From: Streptomyces violaceusniger
GTDB lineage: Bacteria > Actinomycetota > Actinomycetes > Streptomycetales > Streptomycetaceae
NCBI GenBank assembly: GCA_005405945.1
Contig: BJHW01000001.1
Location: 4,774,001 to 4,838,000, forward strand
Direction of reading: 5' to 3'
DNA: 64,000 bases
Positions 37,185 through 45,034 of this stretch are shown here, piece by piece. A program made the position numbers and the translations under genes. The notes beneath the pieces were generated by a model. The model was not told the DNA's origin. It did not search any database and worked only from the letters and a program-made list of their open reading frames with translations. Each line of letters starts with the position of its first letter. The stretch's first letter is position 1.

Positions 37185-37207
37185 GCGGGTGGCATGGCGA
37201 CCGTAAG
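37164..37207 (+). repeat. 22-bp tandem duplication across the helicase stop codon
   Basis: The unit CGGGTGGCATGGCGACCGTA+AG occurs twice without interruption (37164-37185 and 37186-37207). The first copy contains the end of the helicase gene (VAWRP and TAA). Confidence 0.9.
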
Positions 37208-37399
37208 GGCGGCGCGTTCCGGTGGCCGTACGGTGCGTCACCGGGGTGAGCGGTGCGGCCATGGTTCAGGGAGCGGTGGGGTGGGGAGAGACCCCAAGGT
37301 CGGCGGCGTACGGCGGGGGCGCCCTTGCCCTACGCGCGACAATGGAGACGGCAAGACCCGCGAACCGTACGTGTCTCACGAGCCAGGAGGAGAGATCAC

Positions 37400-37765
37400 A
37401 TGCCCGAGCCGGATTCGGCTCACGGCCGGCACGGCTCCGCGCCCCGGCGGCTGAAACCCGCGCCCCTGCTCTTCGAACCGGCCGCCGCCGCGTCGGACGA
37501 GGCGCACTTCTTCGACCTGGAGTCGATCGAAGACCCGCGTGAGCTGCTGTCCCGCTCGACGGAGCTGGTACTGGCGTTCCGCGCGGCGACGGACCGGGCC
37601 ATGGAGTTCCAGGCAATGGCGGCCGCGCAGCTCGCCGACCCGAGGCGGTTCGATCGGCTGACCCCCGCCGTGATCGCCGAGCGTGCCGAGTGGACCGAGG
37701 ACTACGCCAAGAAGATGGTCGAATTCGGTCGTGAGCTGATGCGGGGCGGCGAGGTGTTGGACTGA
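37400..37765 (+). CDS. Small conserved hypothetical protein
   Basis: The product is 121 residues from ATG 37400 with an AGGAGGAGAG site. FFDLESIEDPRELLSRSTEL, VLAFRAATDRAMEFQAMAAA and RFDRLTPAVIAERAEWTEDY suggest a small all-helical cytoplasmic protein. I do not recognise the family. It is monocistronic, between the helicase gene and another hypothetical gene in the same direction. Confidence 0.65.
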   Translation: MPEPDSAHGRHGSAPRRLKPAPLLFEPAAAASDEAHFFDLESIEDPRELLSRSTELVLAFRAATDRAMEFQAMAAAQLADPRRFDRLTPAVIAERAEWTEDYAKKMVEFGRELMRGGEVLD

Positions 37766-37879
37766 CGGCAGGCGTGAGCCCGGGGCATATGCGGGCGGAA
37801 GGTACCCGATACCGCCATCCGATGTCCCGGTTTCGTCTCATCTCTCTACACCGTCATCGCTGACGGTAAAGGTGGAAAC

Positions 37880-38581
37880 ATGAGCAGATCGCCGCAGGAC
37901 TCACTTCACGCCGCCGCCTTCGTCACCCCGGCAGGCGCGGACTGGCTCGCCTCGGCCAGCGCCTCCCCGCGCGGTGTGCAGGCCCTGTGGGCCGCGGCCC
38001 CGACGGCCCCGGTGACGCTGCCGTGCGGCACGGCGTTCGACGTGATCAGCATGGACGCGCTCTTCGGCCGCCGGGTGGTGGGCCGGTTATGGACCGACGG
38101 CCCCGGCACCGGCCCGGTCGCGGCCCAGGGCGGCCGGGTCATGCTCTTCGCCACCCCGGGAACCGCCCAGCGGCTGCCCGCGCTGCTCGGCTGGGAGGAA
38201 TGGAGCGCGGCCGCTCCCCCGCTGCTCTGCTACGGCCGGGGGGACGCGGTGACCGTGCCGCCGCTGTTCCCGCCGGACCCCGGTCCGCAGGAGGCGGCGC
38301 CCCTGGAGCACGACGCGCCTGAGGCCGACGCCATGAAGCCCGACGCCTCGGAGTCCCGCGCCAGGAAGCCCGGCGCCCGGGAGTCCCGGGCCACGGATTC
38401 CGGAACCCGGGAGTCCGCCCCAATGCCGTCGCCGCGCTGGCTGGTCGCGCCCGATGTCCGCAGCCCCTGGCTGCCCGGCCCCGAGGTGCTGCTGTGGGCC
38501 TGTGTGAGGGCGGCGCGCGCCGCCGGTGGTGATCTTGTCAGCATGGCTGTGACCAGCGCACCCGCCGCCTTTCCGGGCTGA
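37880..38581 (+). CDS. Hypothetical protein
   Basis: The product is 233 residues. ATG 37880 is preceded by AAAGGTGGAAAC. Residues 1-120 look folded (HAAAFVTPAGADWLASASAS; TLPCGTAFDVISMDALFGRR; GGRVMLFATPGTAQRLPALL); this resembles, weakly, the prim-pol-like N-terminal domains found in many short Streptomyces proteins. Residues 140-185 are a charged degenerate repeat (PDASESRARKPGARESRAT). The C-terminus PRWLVAPDVRSPWLPGPEVL looks folded again. No function is assigned. Confidence 0.6.
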   Translation: MSRSPQDSLHAAAFVTPAGADWLASASASPRGVQALWAAAPTAPVTLPCGTAFDVISMDALFGRRVVGRLWTDGPGTGPVAAQGGRVMLFATPGTAQRLPALLGWEEWSAAAPPLLCYGRGDAVTVPPLFPPDPGPQEAAPLEHDAPEADAMKPDASESRARKPGARESRATDSGTRESAPMPSPRWLVAPDVRSPWLPGPEVLLWACVRAARAAGGDLVSMAVTSAPAAFPG

Positions 38582-38637
38582 AACTTATCGATTTTCGCTC
38601 CGTGGCGTCCGGGTGCTAAGGTCTCCTACGTCAGCAG

Positions 38638-38711
38638 GCGCCGCTAGCTCAGTTGGTTAGAGCAGCTGACTCTTAATCAGCGGGTCCGGGGTTCGAGTCC
38701 CTGGCGGCGCA
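38638..38711 (+). tRNA. tRNA-Lys (anticodon CTT)
   Basis: The acceptor stem GCGCCGC (38638-38644) pairs perfectly with GCGGCGC (38704-38710), and the discriminator is A38711. The D-arm is AGCTCAGTTGGTTAGAGC. The anticodon stem is GCTGA/TCAGC around loop CTCTTAA, with anticodon CTT at 38672-38674. The T-arm contains GGGGTTCGAGTCC. CCA is not encoded. No integrase or repeated tRNA 3' end nearby suggests an inserted element. Confidence 0.96.
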
Positions 38712-38720
38712 CAGACAGTG

Positions 38721-38749
38721 AAAGGCCCCTCACTTCGGTGGGGGGCTTT
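38721..38749 (+). terminator. Terminator after tRNA-Lys
   Basis: AAAGGCCCCTCAC - TTCG - GTGGGGGGCTTT is a stable hairpin with a TTCG tetraloop and T tail, 9 nt after the tRNA. It may also serve the convergent GT1 gene. Confidence 0.88.
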
Positions 38750-38786
38750 CGCGTGGCCCGTCCGCGCAGGCCGCGCATGACGGCCC

Positions 38787-40073
38787 TCACACCGCCGGGC
38801 CCGTGAGCCGGGTGACCGCCCGCACCGCCTTGTCCGGGCCGGGCATCGCGAGCGCCTCCCGGCGCAGGGCGTGCGCCGCCGCCGCGTACGAGGGCTGCTC
38901 CAGCAGGGTGAACAGATCCAGGGCCAGCCGGGCGCCCGCCGCCCGCGCCCCGGGCCGGGTGGCGTCGAGGGCGTCGGCGGGCAGATACATCCCGGCGCCC
39001 GCCCGGGCCAGCCGCGCCCCGTTCAGCTGGTGCTCCAGGCGGGGCGCGACGACCAGCTGCGGCACCCCGGCCATGGCTGCGGCCAGCACCGCCGCGCCCC
39101 CGCCCTGGTGGAGCAGCGCCCGGCAGCCCGGCAGCACCCGGTGCAGCGGCCCGGCGGGCGGCCGCCCCTCGGCGGCGCTGCCGACCCGGACGACCTCCAC
39201 ACCTCGCGCCTCGGCGGCCCACAGCGCGGCCCGTACGGCATCCGGCGGGCCACTGGCGTCGTCCCACGCCACGCACACCCGCACCGGCCCGGAGCGCCTG
39301 GGGCCGCCGCCCGGTCCGTGCCGCCCGTTCGACGCGGCGACGGGGCGCCCGGGGTGCCCGGGGTGCTCATGGCGTCCGGGGTGCCTCCCGGCGCGGCGGG
39401 CCTCGTACGGCGACGGCGTCTCATCCGGCGACGTCCCGTCGTGCGGCACGAAGCGCACCGGCAGCCGCCGCGCCCGCGAGGGCAGTGCGAGGCTCGGCGG
39501 GCAGGGGTCGAGCCACAGGTCGGGCTCGCGCGCCGGGTCGGCGCCGTAACGCCGCATCAGCCGGGCGTAGCCGGGCAGCGGCGGGCCTTCCAGCCGCTGC
39601 CGGTCCAGCCGCAGGACGGCCGCGCTCCCCCACAGCTGGCCGACCGCGGGCACCCCCAGCGCCCCCGCGGCCACCGTGCCCGCGTACGCGCCCGCGTCGT
39701 GCACCACCAGCTCCGGCTGCCAGCAGCGGGCGAAGGCCACCAGGCCCTGGGCCATCGCCTCGGCGATCCGCACCTGCCGGTCGCCGCACGCGCGCAGTAC
39801 GCCGTGCTGCTCCGGGGTGAGCGCGGTGGGCCGCACCGGCCAGTCCGTGGGCCAGATGCCGCGCGGGCGGCGCACCGCGTCCGGCGCCCTGACCACCGCC
39901 ATGGGCAGGGCGCCGATCTGCACCGGCACCAGGCCGGTCCGGGCGACGGCGGCCGCGCATTCGGACGGCACCGCGACCCGCACCTGGTGCCCGGCCTCGA
40001 TCAGGGCGCGGGCCAGCGGCACCATGGGGACGAGATGGGCGCCCGAGGCCCAGGTCGTGAACAGGACGCGCAA
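38787..40073 (-). CDS. GT1-family (UDP-glycosyltransferase-like, EryCIII type) protein
   Basis: The product is 428 residues from TTG 40073 with a GGGAGGT site. RVLFTTWASGAHLVPMVPLA is the acceptor-binding N-terminus typical of macrolide and sterol glycosyltransferases. HRVLPGCRALLHQGGGAAVL and AGVPQLVVAPRLEHQLNGAR form the nucleotide-sugar-binding signature (H-x-G-x-G-type, here HQGGGA; final Q...N). A low-complexity His/Gly/Arg-rich insert at about 225-270 breaks the linker. No aglycone-building genes are adjacent. It overlaps nothing and ends close to the tRNA-Lys terminator. Confidence 0.82.
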   Translation of the reverse strand: MRVLFTTWASGAHLVPMVPLARALIEAGHQVRVAVPSECAAAVARTGLVPVQIGALPMAVVRAPDAVRRPRGIWPTDWPVRPTALTPEQHGVLRACGDRQVRIAEAMAQGLVAFARCWQPELVVHDAGAYAGTVAAGALGVPAVGQLWGSAAVLRLDRQRLEGPPLPGYARLMRRYGADPAREPDLWLDPCPPSLALPSRARRLPVRFVPHDGTSPDETPSPYEARRAGRHPGRHEHPGHPGRPVAASNGRHGPGGGPRRSGPVRVCVAWDDASGPPDAVRAALWAAEARGVEVVRVGSAAEGRPPAGPLHRVLPGCRALLHQGGGAAVLAAAMAGVPQLVVAPRLEHQLNGARLARAGAGMYLPADALDATRPGARAAGARLALDLFTLLEQPSYAAAAHALRREALAMPGPDKAVRAVTRLTGPAV

Positions 40074-40165
40074 CGGTCACCTCCCGCAGAGGTCGAGCCG
40101 GCCGGACCGCCCCGTCCGGCCGATGGACATGACACCGAGCCGACCCCTCACACCCCCGGGCGGGC

Positions 40166-41017
40166 TCAGCGGCACCCCGCGAGCGTCAGCGTCTCGCCGG
40201 TGATCGCGCCGTTGGCCGCCGAGCACAGGAAGACGAGAGCGCGGGCGATGTCCTCGGGGGTGGTCATGGAACCCTTGGGCGTGGCGGAACTCTCGCGGGC
40301 GGTGGGCGGCCGATCGGGTGGGGTCGGCGGCCGATCGGGCGGGGTCGGGGACCGATCAAGCGAAGTCGGCGGCCGGTCACGCGATCTCGGCAGCCGGTCA
40401 GGCGAGATCAGGGACCGATCAGACGGGGTGAGCCCGGGGCATACGGCGTTGATCAGCACTCCATCCCCGCCCACCTCGCCCACCAGACCGCGGACCAGAC
40501 CCCGCAGCCCAGCACGCGCCACCGCATGGAACTCCCCACCCGGGCCGCCCTCCGGTGGGTGCGGCGGGGCCACCAGCGCGATCCGGCCCCAGCCGCGCTT
40601 CCGCATCCCGGCCACGGCCCACTGGGCGGTGCGGATCGCGGGCGCGAAGGCGTCGACGACGAGCGGCCGCCAGTGCTCCTCCGGGACGTCCTCGAACCGG
40701 GCGTGCGGCTCGCGCCGCGCGCCCCTTCGCCGGGCGGCCGCCACCAGCACGTCCAGCCCGCCCCAGTACTCCTCCACGGCGGCCACGACCCAGCGCGGCG
40801 ACGCGGCGTCGTCCAGGGCGTACGGCACGGCGAAGGCCCTGCCCCGGTCCGGCCCGGACAGCTCGGCGGCCAGCGCCTCGGCGGCCTCGCGGCGGTGTCG
40901 GAAGGCGAGCGCGACCCGGGCGCCCTGCGCCGCGAAGGCGCGTGCGGCGGCGCTGCCGATGGCCCCGGTGGCCCCGGTGACCAGGACCGTGCGCCCCTCC
41001 AGGCCGAGGTCCAACAT
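40166..41017 (-). CDS. SDR-fold protein with degenerate active site and repeat insertion
   Basis: The product is 283 residues; ATG 41017 has a GAGGAG site. The Rossmann start is complete: RTVLVTGATGAIGSAAARAF (T-G-x-x-x-G-x-G). The catalytic tetrad is not: where N-A-G is expected it reads AAARRRG; the Ser strand reads RIALVAPPHPPEGG; and the Y-x-x-x-K helix reads HAVARAGLRGLVRGLVGEV, so Tyr is His and Lys is Arg. After NAVCPGLTP a six-copy heptad repeat (x-D-R-x-P-T-x) replaces the substrate lid; the fold then resumes with TTPEDIARALVFLCSAANGA. It probably binds a dinucleotide without classical dehydrogenase chemistry. Confidence 0.8.
   Translation of the reverse strand: MLDLGLEGRTVLVTGATGAIGSAAARAFAAQGARVALAFRHRREAAEALAAELSGPDRGRAFAVPYALDDAASPRWVVAAVEEYWGGLDVLVAAARRRGARREPHARFEDVPEEHWRPLVVDAFAPAIRTAQWAVAGMRKRGWGRIALVAPPHPPEGGPGGEFHAVARAGLRGLVRGLVGEVGGDGVLINAVCPGLTPSDRSLISPDRLPRSRDRPPTSLDRSPTPPDRPPTPPDRPPTARESSATPKGSMTTPEDIARALVFLCSAANGAITGETLTLAGCR
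40305..40430 (+). repeat. 21-bp minisatellite (six copies) inside the SDR gene
   Basis: Six consecutive imperfect 21-bp units of the form GGCGGCCGATCGGGYGGGGTC fill 40305-40430. Translated on the minus strand they give heptads such as PDRPPTP, LDRSPTP and RDRPPTS. The length is a multiple of three, so copy-number change would not shift the frame. Confidence 0.85.
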
Positions 41018-41120
41018 GGGCGCTCCTCGCGGTCGTCCCCACTGAGAAGGCCATGGTCGCCGCCGTGACTCGAGCCCGCCTCGACCCGCGCCCGACCCCG
41101 TCCGGGGCCTCGCTCGGCGG

Positions 41121-42071
41121 TTAGCCGGCGTTTCGCTGGAAGGCGGAGCGATAGCTGTGCGGGCTGGTGCCGACGACGCGCTTGAAGCGGTCCCGGAAGG
41201 AGGTCGGCGAGCCGAACCCCACCTGGGCGGCGATGCGCTCGACGGGGTGGGTGGTGGCCTCCAGCAGATACTGCGCCTGGCGGATCCGGGCGCGGTGCAG
41301 CCACTGCAGCGGGGTGGTCCCGGTGTGCTCACGGAAGCGGCGGTTGAGGGTGCGGGTGCTCATGCCGACGTGGGCGGCGATCTCGTTGAGGGTGAGGTCC
41401 CGTGCGGCGTTGTCCTCCATCCACCGCAGCAGGGGCTCGAACAGCGATCCACGCGGTACGGGCGGCTGGTCATGGACGATGAACTGGGCCTGTCCGCCCT
41501 CCCGTTCCAGGGGCATCACGGACAGCCGGGCGGCGTCGGCTGCCACGGCGGAGCCATGGTCGCGCCGGATGATGTGCAGACACAGATCGAGCCCGGCCGC
41601 GGCGCCCGCCGAGGTGAGGAACTGGCCGTTGTCCACATAGAGCACATCCGGGTCGACCTGGATCTTCGGATGGAGCTCGGCGAGCAGCGCGCCGCCGCGC
41701 CAGTGCGTGGTGGCGCGGAGCCCGTCGAGCAGCCCGGTGGCGGCGAGGATGAAGGCCCCGGCGCAGATCGAGGCGATACGGGTGCCCCGCCCGGCCGCGT
41801 CCCGCAGCGCCTCGATCACCTCGTCGGGGACCGGGAGCAGGGGGTCGCCGCGGCCGGGTACGACGATGGTGTCGGCCTCGGCGAGCGCCTCGAGCCCGTA
41901 CGGAGCCTGGAGGGCGAACACCCCGGCGTCGACGGCGGGGGCGGGGGCACAGACCCGGACCCGGTAGGGCTCCCGGCCGTCCGGCAGCCGGGTGCGGGTG
42001 AACACCTCGATCGGGGTGGCCAGATCAAAGGCGATGACCTGGTCCAGCGCCAGGATCACGACAGTGTGCAT
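41121..42071 (-). CDS. GlxA-family AraC-type transcriptional regulator
   Basis: The product is 316 residues. Residues 1-185 are a DJ-1/PfpI (class I glutamine-amidotransferase-like) domain: VVILALDQVIAFDLATPIEV and RIASICAGAFILAATGLLDG, with the nucleophile-elbow Cys position. Residues 215-310 are two AraC helix-turn-helix motifs: LTLNEIAAHVGMSTRTLNRR and VERIAAQVGFGSPTSFRDRF. The catalytic triad is often non-functional in these regulators. It lies downstream of the FAD monooxygenase on the same strand and may control the adjoining SDR-like gene. Confidence 0.92.
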   Translation of the reverse strand: MHTVVILALDQVIAFDLATPIEVFTRTRLPDGREPYRVRVCAPAPAVDAGVFALQAPYGLEALAEADTIVVPGRGDPLLPVPDEVIEALRDAAGRGTRIASICAGAFILAATGLLDGLRATTHWRGGALLAELHPKIQVDPDVLYVDNGQFLTSAGAAAGLDLCLHIIRRDHGSAVAADAARLSVMPLEREGGQAQFIVHDQPPVPRGSLFEPLLRWMEDNAARDLTLNEIAAHVGMSTRTLNRRFREHTGTTPLQWLHRARIRQAQYLLEATTHPVERIAAQVGFGSPTSFRDRFKRVVGTSPHSYRSAFQRNAG

Positions 42072-42165
42072 GGCCTCAACCTAGGCCCATACGGGGCCTG
42101 GCACCCACGCCGGGGTGGCGATAAGTCGGTGTGGAGTCGCTTTCCAGCCATCGCGCTCGGAAGTG

Positions 42166-43401
42166 TCATGTACGGCCGCACACTCCGGCGTCGGCGACGC
42201 GGATCGAGGGGTTGCCGTAGGCCATGCGCTGGAGGATCTTGCGATAGAGCGGCGTACGACGCAGCGCCCGCGCGAGGCGGGGGCGCACCCGGGTGGTGAA
42301 CGCGCCCTGCGAGAGGATCGCCCGGCTCTGCAGGGTCTGCATCCGCATCACCGCCGCGATATCGGGCCCGCGCCGCCGCTCGAACTCCGCCAGCCGCTCG
42401 GCGCTGGTGTCGCCCTCGGCCAGGGCCCGGGCCAGCAGGGGGTGCAGCACCACCGCGTCCTGCACCGCGAGGTTGATGCCCTGGGCACCGATCGGGCTGT
42501 GGGTGTGGGCGGCGTCGCCGATCAGCACCAGCCCGTCGGCCACCCAGCGCTCGGCGCGTGCGGAGAAGACATCGAGCACACCGAGATCGGCGGGGGTGCG
42601 GATCTGATCGCGGATCAGCTCGGCGTACCGTGGCACGGCGCGCCCCAGCCGCTCCTTGACGTGGTCGAGGCCGAGGGCGGCGATATGGCCGTAGAGCCGG
42701 TGCGGCAGGGTCCAGCCGAGCTGGATCCGGTTCGGCCAGGAGCCGTAGACCAGCACCGGGCCGCCGCCGGTGCGGTACACCCGCACATCGCGGAGGGGCG
42801 GCTCTTCCGGGGGCGCGATGAGGGTGCACCACAGCACGTCCTGGGCGAACGCGTCGGCGCGGCCCGCCCCGATGCCCGCCAGCCGCCGGATCCGCGAGAA
42901 CCGGCCGTCCGCGCCGACCACGACCCGGGCCCGTACGGCACAGCGGCCCGGCGGGCCTTCGGCGATGACCCCGGCGATCCGCCCCTCCCGGCGCAGCAGC
43001 GCCCCGGCCCGCCGCCCGGGCAGATAGCGGAAGCCGGGCGAGCGGCGGCAGCGGGCGAGGAGCTCGTCCAGCAGATGGGCGCGCACCACGCTCAACAGGT
43101 GGTCGTACGGGGCCGGAAGCAGCCGGTAGTCGGCCTCCAGCAGCACCCGCTCGCCCTCGATCACCAGGAACCGGTGGTGCTCATGGGCGCCGCGGGCGCG
43201 TGCGCCGGCGAGCACATCGAGCGCGTCCAACAGCTGCATCGCGCCGGGCTGGAGTATTTCGCCGCGGACCACGCGCTGATGCGCGCGGGCGCACTCCACC
43301 ACGGTCACCCGGGCCCCCGACCGCAGCATCAGCAGCGCCAGCACCAGACCGGCCGGGCCGCCCCCGACCACGCACACATCGGTGTCGATCTCGCGCATCA
43401 T
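42166..43401 (-). CDS. FAD-dependent aromatic-hydroxylase-type monooxygenase
   Basis: The product is 411 residues. TDVCVVGGGPAGLVLALLML is the G-x-G-x-x-G FAD site, ARVVVGADGRFSRIRRLAGI the D-G motif, and LVLIGDAAHTHSPIGAQGIN the G-D motif contacting the FAD ribityl chain. This order defines the PHBH/UbiH/PgaE group that hydroxylates aromatic rings or polyketides using NAD(P)H and O2. A distinct NADPH domain is absent, as is normal. It sits upstream of the SARP on the same strand, so it could belong to a biosynthetic locus, though no polyketide genes are present. Confidence 0.9.
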   Translation of the reverse strand: MMREIDTDVCVVGGGPAGLVLALLMLRSGARVTVVECARAHQRVVRGEILQPGAMQLLDALDVLAGARARGAHEHHRFLVIEGERVLLEADYRLLPAPYDHLLSVVRAHLLDELLARCRRSPGFRYLPGRRAGALLRREGRIAGVIAEGPPGRCAVRARVVVGADGRFSRIRRLAGIGAGRADAFAQDVLWCTLIAPPEEPPLRDVRVYRTGGGPVLVYGSWPNRIQLGWTLPHRLYGHIAALGLDHVKERLGRAVPRYAELIRDQIRTPADLGVLDVFSARAERWVADGLVLIGDAAHTHSPIGAQGINLAVQDAVVLHPLLARALAEGDTSAERLAEFERRRGPDIAAVMRMQTLQSRAILSQGAFTTRVRPRLARALRRTPLYRKILQRMAYGNPSIRVADAGVCGRT

Positions 43402-43755
43402 CGCGCCTCCTGCTGGTCGGGCTCAGGTCCAGGGCTTCAGGCCATGGGCATCGGGCCATCGGGCATCGGCCGCCTGTGACAGCCCCTGGACGCACTACGG
43501 CTCCGCTTGCCCGCGCGGGGGATCGGGCAGCGGAGCCGTAGCAGGCCCGGCTGAAGGGCGGCGCCGGGCGTATTGGGGGGATGGTTCGCCGGACGGGGAC
43601 GGCTGGCTGGTACGGGGACCTACGGGACTCCGGACGAGGGCGGGGCGGTATCGGGGACGTCGGGGATCTCGGGGCTCTGCTCCGCGGGGGTTGTGGGCTG
43701 GGAGCCGGGGCTGAGGGCTGGGGTCGGGCTGAGGGCTGCGGGCCGTTGGCCGGGG
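43402..43755. other. Intergenic region, no gene seen
   Basis: There are 354 bp between the monooxygenase start and the SARP stop (both minus strand). Frames through it are G/R/W-rich and without homology. A G-rich stretch of GGCTGAGGGCTGGGGTCG-like repeats occurs at 43690-43745. It should contain the monooxygenase promoter, which I could not place. Confidence 0.6.
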
Positions 43756-44580
43756 CTATGCGGCGAACAGATCGAGCACCGGGCGGCGCCAGTGGCCGTC
43801 CAGGTCCAGATCGAGCGCCGGGTCGGAGGCGAGCACCGCCTGCTGGAGCTTCTGCAACCGCGGCGACGGCTCCAGCCCGAGGTCCTCGACCAGTCTGGCG
43901 CGCAGCCCCTGGTAGACCTCCAGCGCCTGCCAGGGGCGGCCCGCGCGGTAGAGCGCGGCCATGCACTGGGCGTGCAGCCCCTCGTGCAGCGGATGACGGG
44001 CGGTCAGCTCGGTGAGCTCCGTGAGCAGCTCGGCATGGCGGCCCAGCCGCAGATCGGCCTCGATACGGCGCTCCAGGACGCCGAGCCGGCTCTCCTCCAG
44101 GCGGGCCAGCTCGATCTCCAGGACCGGTCCGACCTTCACATCCACCAGCGCGGGGCCGCGCCAGACGGCCAGTGCCTCGCGCAGCAACAGGGACGCCTGG
44201 ACATCGTCCCCGGCGTCCAGCGCGTCCCGCCCCGCGGCCACCAGCCGGTCGTACTCATGGATGTCCACCGCGCCCGGCTGGGCCTCCAGCACATAGCCGC
44301 CGTACCGCGTGGCCAGCACGTCCTTGGAGGCCTGCGGGGCCTGCGGGCCATAGGCCGCGGCCAGCCTGCGGCGCAGCTGGAGGATGTAGGTCTGCAAAGT
44401 GGTGAGCGCGCTGCGCGGCATCTGCGTGCCCCAGATTTCCTCCATAAGAGTGGGCACCGGCAGCATCTGGTTGGCGTAGACGGAAAGCAGTGCAAGGATC
44501 TGGCGCGGCTTGCCCGCGCTGGGCACGATCGACTGACCGCACGCCTCGACGCTCAGCGGCCCCAACACCTTGATGTCCAT
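43756..44580 (-). CDS. SARP-family pathway-specific activator
   Basis: The product is 274 residues, the usual size of small SARPs. Residues 1-95 are the OmpR-like winged helix (MDIKVLGPLSVEACGQSIVP; GKPRQILALLSVYANQMLPV; TLQTYILQLRRRLAAAYGP). Residues 100-260 are the bacterial transcriptional activation domain (DIHEYDRLVAAGRDALDAGD; HPLHEGLHAQCMAALYRAGR; LVEDLGLEPSPRLQKLQQAV). SARPs switch on antibiotic clusters by binding heptamer direct repeats at 11-bp spacing next to a -10 element. Exactly such repeats lie just upstream of its own start, and it is divergent from the RiPP precursor, which it presumably controls. Confidence 0.92.
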   Translation of the reverse strand: MDIKVLGPLSVEACGQSIVPSAGKPRQILALLSVYANQMLPVPTLMEEIWGTQMPRSALTTLQTYILQLRRRLAAAYGPQAPQASKDVLATRYGGYVLEAQPGAVDIHEYDRLVAAGRDALDAGDDVQASLLLREALAVWRGPALVDVKVGPVLEIELARLEESRLGVLERRIEADLRLGRHAELLTELTELTARHPLHEGLHAQCMAALYRAGRPWQALEVYQGLRARLVEDLGLEPSPRLQKLQQAVLASDPALDLDLDGHWRRPVLDLFAA

Positions 44581-44592
44581 GGTCGTGTACCT

Positions 44593-44610
44593 CCGTCAAC
44601 GGTCCGTCAA
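44593..44610. promoter_or_regulatory. Heptamer direct repeats, likely SARP operator
   Basis: CCGTCAA occurs at 44593-44599 and again at 44604-44610, an exact 11-bp period (TTGACGG twice on the minus strand). The second T-T-G-A-C-G-G runs into the GGAGG ribosome binding site of the SARP gene, 13 bp before its ATG. Spacing and sequence fit SARP operators (TTGACGG-like heptamers); function is inferred. Confidence 0.55.
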
Positions 44611-44763
44611 GTGCCTCCTGGCCGCGCGGCCCTGCCACCGAGGCATCTAAGAGCCTCGCTTGTGGGCGGCCTGTGCGGCCAGTGCCGGAGTAACGAGCTC
44701 GATATGAGTTCCAGAGCCTCACACCATGACAAATTCACACCCCTGGCGATGAGAGAGTCCGCG

Positions 44764-45027
44764 ATGACCGATACGCCCGTCCCACAGGAGCCCACGAGCC
44801 CCGCCGCCCTGGCTCATCCCGTCGAGAACACCGAGGTCACCGGGGTCGTCCCGATCACCGAGCGCACCAAGACCGCCGGGGCTGCCAAGGCCACCGGGGC
44901 CGCCGAGACCGCCGACGCCGTTCGTCCGCCCGCCGAGGACGACGACCTGGTCATCGAGGACCTCTCCGACGCCTCGTGGCCCATCCCCGCGCCCGGCATC
45001 TGCATCTGCACCGTCGGCGCCGAATGA
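44764..45027 (+). CDS. Candidate azol(in)e-RiPP (TOMM) precursor peptide
   Basis: The product is 87 residues from ATG 44764 with GAGAGAG at 44751-44757; in-frame ATGs at 44749 and 44704 could lengthen the leader. The leader is Ala/Thr/Pro-rich and ends with the acidic, hydrophobic recognition stretch EDDDLVIEDLSDASW, similar in style to thiopeptide and LAP leaders (V-I-E-D-L). The putative core is PIPAPGICICTVGAE, with two Cys and one Thr that can be heterocyclised. The stop is 7 bp before the cyclodehydratase gene, whose N-terminus is a leader-binding domain. I know no characterised product with this core. Confidence 0.7.
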   Translation: MTDTPVPQEPTSPAALAHPVENTEVTGVVPITERTKTAGAAKATGAAETADAVRPPAEDDDLVIEDLSDASWPIPAPGICICTVGAE

Positions 45028-45034
45028 CCGGGCC

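Noticed and set aside
38638..38711. tRNA-Lys as an integration site of a mobile element
   Set aside because: No integrase, excisionase or duplicated tRNA 3' end was seen in the following genes.
39279..39370. Frameshift in the GT1 glycosyltransferase
   Set aside because: The odd His/Gly/Arg-rich segment is in frame and lies in the inter-domain linker; both domains are continuous, so I treat it as a low-complexity insert.
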